A DNA stretch of 52,595 nt. It comes from Patulibacter minatonensis DSM 18081 (GTDB lineage: Bacteria; Actinomycetota; Thermoleophilia; Solirubrobacterales; Solirubrobacteraceae). The position numbers and the translations under genes are program-made. Position 1 is the first letter of the stretch. Each line of letters opens with the position of its first letter. Shown here piece after piece: positions 30,856 to 37,677 of this stretch. The notes beneath the pieces are model-generated. The model was not told the origin of the DNA. It saw only the letters and a list, made by a program, of their open reading frames with translations, and did no database searches. The stretch is taken from the NCBI RefSeq assembly GCF_000519325.1, contig NZ_KI912613.1:2797353-2849947 (forward strand), read 5' to 3'.

Positions 30856-31872
30856 ATGCAGAAGAAGACCCTCCAGGTCGTCGGCTTGGCGGCCGGCGTC
30901 TCCGTGCTCGTCGGCGGGAGCGCCGCGACGGCCAAGACGCTGATCTCCGGCAGCGACATCAGGTCCGGCACGATCTCCGCGAGGAACGTGAAGACCAGCA
31001 CGCTGACGGGCAAGCAGGTCCGCAACGGCTCGATCACGCTCGCCGACCTCTCCCCGGCCACGCGCAAGCTCGTCGAGGACAAGGCCCAGGCCGGTGCGGC
31101 AGGCGCGACCGGGGCCACCGGCGCGACGGGTCCCGGCGGGGCCAAGGGCGACACCGGTGCCAAGGGCGACACGGGCGCGAAGGGCGACAAGGGCGACACC
31201 GGCAACGCCGGCGCGAACGCCGACGGCTCCGTCACCAGCCGCGTCCGCGGCTCCGGCGACGCCGGCGTCGTGCTGAACAACGTCGCGGGCAGCGGCGGGA
31301 ACAACGCCACCGGGTCGATTACGCCGGACGGATTCACGACGGTCGTCAATGCGCCCGGCGGCGGCTTCGCGCGTGCCACCCTTCCGTTCGCTGCGGGGAC
31401 GGCGCTCAAGGACCTCCGTGCGCTGCTCTTCAAGTGGTCGGTCAAGACGCGTGCCTCGAACACCGTCACGCCGACGCTGAAGCTCGACATCACCGACGCG
31501 TCGCCGTGCACCGTCGACGCGCTGCCCGGTGGCTGCCGGAACGCCGTGTTCCCGAACAACAGCACGACGCTCGTGTTCGAGCCGTACTACACCGTGGGTA
31601 CCGTGACGTCGGACACCACCAACACGCTGGACTCCACGACTCCCAGCAAGTGGTGGAGCACGCGCGGCATCCAGGGCGCCACCAACCGCGACACGTTCGT
31701 CTCGCTCCAGTCGATCATCGACGCGAACCCCAACGCCAAGATCCAGGCCGTCTACACGGAGTCCGGGCAGAACAGCGCCGGTCCGCCGTGGTCCGGGTTC
31801 GAAGGCAGCGTCGACTACGTGAACCTCGGCGTCGTCGGCGGCGGCGTCGACCGGTTCGACTTCGGCAGCTGA
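30856..31872 (+). CDS. Secreted collagen-like protein
   Basis: This is a 338-residue protein. A signal peptide (residues 1-26) is followed by ISGSDIRSGTISARNVKTST and VRNGSITLADLSPATRKLVE, the repeat commonly preceding collagen-like tracts in actinobacteria. Gly-X-Y triplets follow (about residues 79-117: GATGATGATGPGGAKGDTG then GAKGDKGDTGNAG). The C-terminal 200 residues form a beta-rich globular domain of unknown function with two cysteines (ASPCTVDALPGGC). Collagen-like tracts trimerise, so the C-terminal domains are probably displayed as trimers. The ribosome site AGGA is about 8 nt before ATG 30856, and a long hairpin follows the stop. Confidence 0.88.
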   Translation: MQKKTLQVVGLAAGVSVLVGGSAATAKTLISGSDIRSGTISARNVKTSTLTGKQVRNGSITLADLSPATRKLVEDKAQAGAAGATGATGATGPGGAKGDTGAKGDTGAKGDKGDTGNAGANADGSVTSRVRGSGDAGVVLNNVAGSGGNNATGSITPDGFTTVVNAPGGGFARATLPFAAGTALKDLRALLFKWSVKTRASNTVTPTLKLDITDASPCTVDALPGGCRNAVFPNNSTTLVFEPYYTVGTVTSDTTNTLDSTTPSKWWSTRGIQGATNRDTFVSLQSIIDANPNAKIQAVYTESGQNSAGPPWSGFEGSVDYVNLGVVGGGVDRFDFGS

Positions 31873-31880
31873 GCACCCCG

Positions 31881-31910
31881 CCCGCGTCGTCACCCAGGTG
31901 ACGGCGCGGG
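31881..31910 (+). terminator. Strong hairpin after the collagen-like gene
   Basis: CCCGCGTCGTCACC pairs with GGTGACGGCGCGGG over 14 bp with a single G-U pair, starting 8 bp past the stop. No U-tract follows. Confidence 0.6.
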
Positions 31911-31992
31911 CATCCGCCGTCCGGCCATCCGGGCGGGCGCCGTTCGTCCAGGACGCTGGGGCGGGGCGACCTGACGCAGGACCCTCGGACGC

Positions 31993-33687
31993 ATGGCCTC
32001 CACCGCGTCCCGAGTCCGAGCCGAGCGCGCCCGCAGGCGTCGCGCGGCCCTGGCGCTCGCGAAGGAGCGCCGTCGCGTCGCCGCCTGCAAGCGGAAGGCG
32101 CGCAAGAAGGGGACGTCCGTCAAGGCGTGCACCACGAAGAAGCCACGGACCCCGGCGCGCCCCGCCGACCCGGCGATCACGCCGCGGCCGGCGCCGACGG
32201 CCCCGTCCGTCATCCTGCCCGCCCCCGCGGTCCCCGGTCCCGCGGCGCCCAGCACCGCCCAGCCGGTCACCGCCCCGTCGGTGCCGGTCGGTGCCGACGT
32301 CCCGACGGTGCCGACGCCGCCGCCGTCCACCCCGACGCCCACCAGCACCCCGTGGGGGCCCGTCACGTTCGGCCGCGTGCAGGCCACGCGCCTGCTCTGG
32401 CGGGCCGGGTTCGGGCCACGGCCGGGCGACGTGGACCGCATCCTCGCGCTGGGGCTCGACGGCGCGATCGACGAGCTCGTCGACCCGCCGGGGGTGGCCC
32501 TCACCGGCGCGGCGCCGCGCGACCAGAACGGCGGCGCGCTGAAACCGACGACGACGTGGGGCCACGACCAGCTCTGGTGGCTCGACCGCATGGTCCGCTC
32601 CAACCAGCCGCTGGTCGAGCGGATGACGCTGATCTGGCACGACTGGTTCGCGACCTCGAACGCGAAGGTCGGCAACACCGCCGGGATGCTCGCCCAGAAC
32701 GCGACGATGCGGGCCGGCGCGCTCGGATCGTTCCCGGACCTGCTGCAGAAGATCACGCAGGACCCGGCGATGCTCGTCTACCTCGACGGCTGGGACAACC
32801 GCAAGGGCCATGTCAACGAGAACTACGGCCGCGAGGTCATGGAGCTCTTCACGCTCGGCGCCGGTCGCGGGGCGTACACCGAGCAGGACGTCCGCGAGAT
32901 CTCCCGCGCCTTCACGGGCCTGAACTTCACGACGAACGCCGACGGCACGTTCACGCCCACGTGGACCGCCGCGCAGGCCGACCGCGCGAGCAAGACGATC
33001 TTCGGGAGGACCGGCACGTTCGACTGGAAGGACGCGTGCCGCCTGCTCGTCGAGCACGAGCAGCACCCGTCGTTCCTCGCCGCGAAGCTGTGGTCGTCGT
33101 TCGTGCCGACGGCCCCGGACGCCGCGACGCTCGCCGAGCTCGTCCGCGTCTACCTCGCGAACGACCGTCAGGTGAAGCCGGTCGTCCGGGCGATCCTCTC
33201 GCACCCCGACCTCCACCACGGCCAGGCGATGGTCAAGCCGCCCGCGGTCTTCGTCGCGGGTCTGCTGCGCGCGCTGAACCGGACGATCGACGTCGACCAC
33301 TGGGCCTGGATCCTCGACCTCTGCGGCCAGGTCCTGTTCTCGCCGCCGAACGTCTCCGGCTGGGACGACACCCGGTGGATGAACTCCGCCACCTGGCGCG
33401 GCCGGTACACGGCGGTCGCGGTCGCCGTCGACCCGATGACCCTCGTCCCGTGGGCCACGGACGTCGTGCAGTCGATCACCGAGACCCCGGACCAGGCCGT
33501 CGACCGCGCCCTCGCGTTCTGGGGCAACCCGCCGGTCTCCGCCGACGCACGGCGGGCGCTGGTCCTCCACGCGAAGGAGGCCGGGCTCACGCCGACCGCG
33601 CTGCTCTACAAGAAGCCCGGCTTCGCGCTCCGGCAGAACGGCCTCCGCCTGCTCGTCGGCAGCTCCTCCGACGCCCAGACCTCATGA
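31993..33687 (+). CDS. DUF1800 domain protein
   Basis: This is a 564-residue protein. An Arg/Lys-rich N-terminus (residues 1-55) and a Pro/Thr/Val linker (56-125) precede the DUF1800 domain: ATRLLWRAGFGPRPGDVDRI, ERMTLIWHDWFATSN, YLDGWDNRKGHVNENYGREV with MELFTLG, YTEQDVREISRAFTG, HPDLHHGQAMVKPPAVFVAG and NVSGWDDTRWMN. The biochemical function of DUF1800 is not established. It is nearly always encoded next to a DUF1501 protein, as here (ATGA overlap). I see no classical signal peptide; the basic N-terminus is unusual for the family. Confidence 0.9.
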   Translation: MASTASRVRAERARRRRAALALAKERRRVAACKRKARKKGTSVKACTTKKPRTPARPADPAITPRPAPTAPSVILPAPAVPGPAAPSTAQPVTAPSVPVGADVPTVPTPPPSTPTPTSTPWGPVTFGRVQATRLLWRAGFGPRPGDVDRILALGLDGAIDELVDPPGVALTGAAPRDQNGGALKPTTTWGHDQLWWLDRMVRSNQPLVERMTLIWHDWFATSNAKVGNTAGMLAQNATMRAGALGSFPDLLQKITQDPAMLVYLDGWDNRKGHVNENYGREVMELFTLGAGRGAYTEQDVREISRAFTGLNFTTNADGTFTPTWTAAQADRASKTIFGRTGTFDWKDACRLLVEHEQHPSFLAAKLWSSFVPTAPDAATLAELVRVYLANDRQVKPVVRAILSHPDLHHGQAMVKPPAVFVAGLLRALNRTIDVDHWAWILDLCGQVLFSPPNVSGWDDTRWMNSATWRGRYTAVAVAVDPMTLVPWATDVVQSITETPDQAVDRALAFWGNPPVSADARRALVLHAKEAGLTPTALLYKKPGFALRQNGLRLLVGSSSDAQTS

Positions 33688-35045
33688 CCACGCCCACGAC
33701 CACGTCCTGCTCCGCCTTCACCCGCAGCGAAGCGCTCCGGATGGGCGCTGCCCGCGCGGGCGACGGGCTGCCCGCGATCGAGCCCGGGATGCCGACGCCC
33801 GCCGGCACCGGCCTCACGCGCCGCGGCGTGCTGCTCCGCGGCGCGGGCATGGCGCTCAGCGTCTACGGGGCGTCGAAGCTCGGCGTCGACGCGCTGCAGG
33901 AGGGCGTCGCCGAGGCGGCCTCGACCCCGCAGACCCGTGTTCTCGTCTCGATCTACATGCCCGGCGGGATCGACGGGATGAGCGTCCTGGCGCCCACCGG
34001 CGACCCGCGGTACGCGACCCTGCGCCCGACCCTGAAGGTCACGACGGGCACGAGGCACAGCGTCGACCCCGGCCTGACGTGGGCCCCGGCCGCCGCCGGC
34101 CTCGCCACGCTGGACGCCGAGCGCAAGATCGCGGCGGCCCCGGCCATCGGGTACACGGGCGCGGACCAGTCGCACTTCACCTCGCGGCACTTCTGGGAGA
34201 CCGGGGACGTCGGGTTCAGCTCGGCCTACGGCTGGCTCGGGCGCTACCTCGACCGGCACGGCGCCGACGGCAACCCGCTGCAGGGCCTCAGCCTCTCCGG
34301 CAGCCTCTCGCCGACGCTGGCCCCGGCCACGGTGCCGGTCGCCGCGGTCGCCGACCCGTTCGCCCTCGGGCTCTGGACCCCGGGCATGTGGGGCGACGCG
34401 TTGCCGCCGTTCTACGACGCGCTCGCCGACCTCGGCGCGCTGCCGACCCCCGACCCGCAGCTGCGCACCGCGCGCGTGGCCCAGGGGCAGGCGGAGCAGG
34501 TCCGCCGGCAGCTCGGTGGCCTGGACGGCGCCGCGCCGTCGACGTCGGCGTACCCGGCCGGGGACTACGGCCGGCGGCTCGCCGGGCTCGCGAAGATGAT
34601 CGACGACGACCTGCCGCTGCGGTGCGTCACGGTCGACGCCCCGGGCGGGTACGACACGCACGACAACCAGGCCACGGCGCTGCCGGGCCTGCTGAAGCAG
34701 ACCTGCGACGGGATCCTCGCCTTCCAGCGCGACCTGGAGGCCCGGGGCGTCGCCGACCGCGTCGTCGTCCTCGTGTGGAGCGAGTTCGGCCGTCGCCCGA
34801 AGCAGAACGAGACCGGCACCGATCACGGCGCCGCCGGCGTCGGGTTCGTCATCGGCACGTCGGTGAAGCCCGGCCTGCTCGGCGAGTTCCCCGGCCTCGC
34901 GACGCTCGACGCGACCGACAACCTGCGCTCCACCCTCGACTTCCGCAGCGTCTACTGCGGGATCCTCGAGCAGTGGTTCGGGGTCGACGCGGGGCCGCTG
35001 GTGCCTGGCGCGAGCGGGTTCGCGCGGCCGGCACTCCTGGCCTGA
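33684..35045 (+). CDS. DUF1501 domain protein with Tat signal
   Basis: This is a 453-residue protein. The twin-arginine motif TRRGVLLRGAGMAL (about residues 38-51) predicts folded export by the Tat system. The domain resembles the sulfatase/alkaline-phosphatase superfamily: VSIYMPGGIDGMSVLAP, GADQSHFTSRHFWETGD, APGGYDTHDNQ, VVVLVWSEFGRRPKQNETGTD and HGAAGVGFVIG are metal-site-like blocks. It overlaps the DUF1800 stop by ATGA, so the two are made together and probably act together outside the membrane. The substrate is unknown. Position in this locus suggests polysaccharide or cell-surface work, but the pair is common elsewhere too. Confidence 0.9.
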   Translation: MTTPTTTSCSAFTRSEALRMGAARAGDGLPAIEPGMPTPAGTGLTRRGVLLRGAGMALSVYGASKLGVDALQEGVAEAASTPQTRVLVSIYMPGGIDGMSVLAPTGDPRYATLRPTLKVTTGTRHSVDPGLTWAPAAAGLATLDAERKIAAAPAIGYTGADQSHFTSRHFWETGDVGFSSAYGWLGRYLDRHGADGNPLQGLSLSGSLSPTLAPATVPVAAVADPFALGLWTPGMWGDALPPFYDALADLGALPTPDPQLRTARVAQGQAEQVRRQLGGLDGAAPSTSAYPAGDYGRRLAGLAKMIDDDLPLRCVTVDAPGGYDTHDNQATALPGLLKQTCDGILAFQRDLEARGVADRVVVLVWSEFGRRPKQNETGTDHGAAGVGFVIGTSVKPGLLGEFPGLATLDATDNLRSTLDFRSVYCGILEQWFGVDAGPLVPGASGFARPALLA

Positions 35046-35089
35046 TCCGAGAGGCCCGTCACAGGGTCGTGCACCCGGCTCGCCAGACG

Positions 35090-35118
35090 TTGCGAGGGGG
35101 CGGGCACGGATCTACTCT
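35090..35118 (+). promoter_or_regulatory. Promoter TTGCGA-N17-TACTCT, leaderless start
   Basis: TTGCGA (35090-35095) and TACTCT (35113-35118) are 17 bp apart, and GTG 35125 begins 7 nt after the -10 box. This is the clearest promoter in the window and predicts that the transcript starts at the start codon. Confidence 0.6.
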
Positions 35119-35124
35119 CGAGGG

Positions 35125-36195
35125 GTGTCCACACCTGAAGCCGCGCCCGGCAGCGGACCACGAGGTCTCGGCCCGGTGCCCTCCGCGAACGCCACCGGCG
35201 GGCTCGCGCCCGGCAGCCGGTTCCTGATCGTCGGCGGCGGCCTCGTCGGCGCCCACGCGGCGGTCGAGCTCGCCCGCCTCGGCCACCCGGTGACGGTCTT
35301 CAGCCGCTCCTTCAGCACGTGGCTCCTCGAACAGCGGGCGATCCACCCGTCGATCGAGCTCGTCACGGGAGAGCTCCCCGCCGGCGAGGACCTCAGCGCC
35401 CTGATCGACGCCGCCGACGTCGTCCTGCTGGTCGCCGGCTCGAGCACCCCGGCGTCGGCCGAGGACGACTCGACGGCCTCCGTCCTGGGCTCGCTCGTCC
35501 CGACGCTCACGGTGCTGGACGCGATGCGCCGCACCTCGACGCGCCGGATCGTCATGGCGTCCTCCGGCGGCACGGTCTACGGGAAGGTCCAGATCCTCCC
35601 GACACCCGAGATCCACGTCCGCGAGCCGATCTCGCTGCACGGCGTCAACCAGGTCGTCTCCGAGGAGTACGCGCTCTTCTTCGCCCGCCAGTACGGGCTC
35701 GAGCCGACGGTCCTGCGGTTCTCCAACGTCTACGGGCCCGGCCAGTACGTCCGCGGCGGCCAGGGCGTCGTGGCGGCCTGGTGCCGCGCGATCGCCAACG
35801 GCGAGCCGATCACGCTGATGGGGGAGGGCGCGCTCAAGCGCGACTTCGTGTTCGCCCGCGACGCCGCGCAGGCGATGCTCGCGGTCGCGGGGACGGACGC
35901 CCGGGGCAGCTACAACGTGGGCTCCGGGATCGCGACGGCGCTGAGCGAGGTCGAGAACCTGCTCCGCGCGATCACCGGGGAGGACTTCCCGGTCAACCGC
36001 CTGCCGTCCCGCGCGGTCGACGTCCCGGTGACCATGCTCGACTGCGGCGAGCTCGAGCGGGTCGCGGGCTGGAAGGCCACGACGTCGCTCGTGCGCGGAC
36101 TGTCGCTCACGTGGGACTGGTACTCGTCGCACGTGCCGGAGGGCCTGCCGAACCACGGCGTGGCCGCCGAGACGGTGACCGCGCCGCCGGCCTGA
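35125..36195 (+). CDS. NAD(P)-dependent epimerase/dehydratase-like protein with altered active site
   Basis: This is a 356-residue extended SDR. The dinucleotide site is LIVGGGLVGAHAAVELARLG (about residues 34-53). VMASSGGTVYGK, VLRFSNVYGPGQ, GQGVVAAWCRAIANGEPITL and KRDFVFARDAAQAML follow as in UDP-glucose 4-epimerases. The catalytic Tyr-x-x-x-Lys is replaced: where YGVSK is expected the text reads HGVNQ (SLHGVNQVVSEEYALFF). Ordinary redox chemistry is therefore doubtful. It may bind a nucleotide sugar without converting it, or use another mechanism. GTG 35125 is fixed by the leaderless promoter. The 3' end carries a 17-bp tandem duplication. Confidence 0.85.
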   Translation: MSTPEAAPGSGPRGLGPVPSANATGGLAPGSRFLIVGGGLVGAHAAVELARLGHPVTVFSRSFSTWLLEQRAIHPSIELVTGELPAGEDLSALIDAADVVLLVAGSSTPASAEDDSTASVLGSLVPTLTVLDAMRRTSTRRIVMASSGGTVYGKVQILPTPEIHVREPISLHGVNQVVSEEYALFFARQYGLEPTVLRFSNVYGPGQYVRGGQGVVAAWCRAIANGEPITLMGEGALKRDFVFARDAAQAMLAVAGTDARGSYNVGSGIATALSEVENLLRAITGEDFPVNRLPSRAVDVPVTMLDCGELERVAGWKATTSLVRGLSLTWDWYSSHVPEGLPNHGVAAETVTAPPA

Positions 36196-36211
36196 CCGCG
36201 CCGCCGGCCTG
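36178..36211 (+). repeat. 17-bp perfect tandem duplication across a stop codon
   Basis: ACCGCGCCGCCGGCCTG occurs at 36178-36194 and again at 36195-36211. The duplication spans the end of the SDR gene, so the stop TGA is repeated 17 bp later in another frame. This looks like replication slippage. Confidence 0.8.
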
Positions 36212-36234
36212 ACCGCGGCGCGGGACGCACCGGC

Positions 36235-36253
36235 CGCCGGACGTCCTCCGGCG
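36235..36253. terminator. Bidirectional hairpin between convergent genes
   Basis: CGCCGGA and TCCGGCG with a 5-nt loop lie between the SDR stop (36195) and the glycosyltransferase stop (36280). Confidence 0.45.
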
Positions 36254-36279
36254 GGCCGACCCACCGGCCGAGCTCGGGC

Positions 36280-37554
36280 TCAGGCGCCGAGGCGCCGCGA
36301 GACCTCGACGATCCGCTCGCCGTAGCGCGCCCACGAGAAGTCCTCCGCGCGCGTCCGGGCCGCCCGGCCCATCGCGCGCCGGCGCTCCGGGTCGGCGTGC
36401 AGCTCCAGCAGCCGCTCCGCGATCGCGCCCGGGTCGCGGATCGGCACGACGAAGCCGTCCTCGCCGTCGCGCAGGACGTCGCTCCCGAACGTGTGGGCGG
36501 ACATGATCGACGGCAGCCCGCAGGCCATCGCCATGATCGCCGTCTGCGGGAAGCCCTCGAACAGCGAGGGCAGGACGTAGACGTCGGCCGAGCGGTAGAT
36601 GTCGGGCATCTCGTAGATCGGGACCGGCGGCAGCAGCCGGACGTTCGGCCGGGACAGCCAGGCGTCCGTCGGGCCGATCGGGCGACCGAGGAAGACGAGC
36701 TCGCTGTTCGGGATCCCCGCCTGCTCGAACGCCTCCACCAGGTAGGAGATGCCCTTGTACTGGGAGATCTGGCCGGCGAACAGCACGCGGAACGGGCGAT
36801 CGGGGTCCTCCGGCGCCGGCTCGCCCGGGGAGAACATCTCGAGGTCGACGCCGAGCGGGGTGATCTCGAGCTTCTCCGCGGACACGCCGCGCTCGACGAA
36901 CGTGTCGCGCGCGTAGCTCGACAGCACGAGGATCCGGTCGGCCTCGGCGATCTCGACGTCCATCCGTGCGTGCCGGCGCTCGTCGAAGTACGCCAGCGGG
37001 AGCGTCGCCGCGTAGTCGGGGCGCAGGCGGTGCTCCTCGCGGGTGAGCTCCAGCGTCGTCGTGTGGTGGGCCGTCGTGTAGTCGAGGACGGAGACGGCGC
37101 CGATCCGGCGGGCCGCGCGGATCCCGGCGAGCGCCGCGCCGGCCGGCAGGACGACGACGCGGTCGCCAGGGCGCAGCGCCTTGGCGGCCGCCCGGTCGAA
37201 CCAGCGCGCCGTGCGGTCGGCGACGCGGGCGTGGATCGCCGGGCTGGGGCTCGCCCGCAGCACCGCGGCCTCGACGAACGTGCTCGGCTGCGCCACCCGC
37301 TCGACGTGCTCGGGCCGGACGCCCTCCGGGACGTTCCGCAGCCGCAGGTACCGGCGCGCCTTCTCGCCGAGCCCGGAGGGGAGGACCCGCGCGACGCGGT
37401 CCTCGAGCGCCGGCGTCGAGGCGAGGGTTGTGACGTAGGCGCGCAGGAGCCCGGCGCCCTCGAGGGCCTCGGCCATCGTCCGCTTCCACCGGAGCGACCC
37501 GGGATTCGTGACGACGACGTTGCCGGGCGGGGCTGGTTCGCGCTGGTGCGACAT
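36280..37554 (-). CDS. Glycosyltransferase family 4
   Basis: This is a 424-residue GT-B enzyme with VVTNPGSLRWKRTMAEALEG at the N-terminus, LDYTTAHHTTT, VLSSYARDTFVERGV, then VLFAGQISQYKGISYLVEAF and SLFEGFPQTAIMAMACGLPS in the donor domain. The second glutamate of EX7E is a methionine here (EGFPQTAIM), an uncommon change that may affect donor handling. A TATCGT -10 box ends 8 nt before ATG 37554 and no ribosome site is present, so a leaderless mRNA is likely. It is divergent from the fused glycosyltransferase-methyltransferase gene. Confidence 0.9.
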   Translation of the reverse strand: MSHQREPAPPGNVVVTNPGSLRWKRTMAEALEGAGLLRAYVTTLASTPALEDRVARVLPSGLGEKARRYLRLRNVPEGVRPEHVERVAQPSTFVEAAVLRASPSPAIHARVADRTARWFDRAAAKALRPGDRVVVLPAGAALAGIRAARRIGAVSVLDYTTAHHTTTLELTREEHRLRPDYAATLPLAYFDERRHARMDVEIAEADRILVLSSYARDTFVERGVSAEKLEITPLGVDLEMFSPGEPAPEDPDRPFRVLFAGQISQYKGISYLVEAFEQAGIPNSELVFLGRPIGPTDAWLSRPNVRLLPPVPIYEMPDIYRSADVYVLPSLFEGFPQTAIMAMACGLPSIMSAHTFGSDVLRDGEDGFVVPIRDPGAIAERLLELHADPERRRAMGRAARTRAEDFSWARYGERIVEVSRRLGA

Positions 37555-37562
37555 TGCCCGGC

Positions 37563-37568
37563 ACGATA
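37563..37568 (-). promoter_or_regulatory. -10 box TATCGT, leaderless layout
   Basis: The box lies 8 nt before ATG 37554 on the minus strand. The same hexamer serves the start at 49733. Confidence 0.4.
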
Positions 37569-37677
37569 GCCCGCCGCGCGGCAGGTCCCGGGCGCCGCGA
37601 CGCCTGTTCGCGGGCGGCGCCGACCGCTAGGTTTCCGTGGGCCCGAGCGCGGGCCGTCCCTCTCCACGGAGTCCTCG

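Noticed and set aside
30956-31215. Gly-X-Y coding repeat as a CRISPR or DNA satellite
   Set aside because: The periodicity comes from codons of a collagen-like tract (GGC/ACC/AAG), with no constant repeat and variable spacer arrangement.
28135-33570. A 1,811-codon open frame on the minus strand
   Set aside because: Only its last 312 codons (from ATG 29073) encode a glycosyltransferase. The rest is antisense to the collagen-like and DUF1800 genes and has low-complexity Arg/Pro/Gly text, as expected from high-GC shadow frames.
32127-33683. Plus-frame extension upstream of the DUF1501 start
   Set aside because: It overlaps the DUF1800 gene in another frame and reads as Arg-rich low-complexity text. 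The DUF1501 start at 33684 is fixed by the ATGA overlap and the Tat signal.
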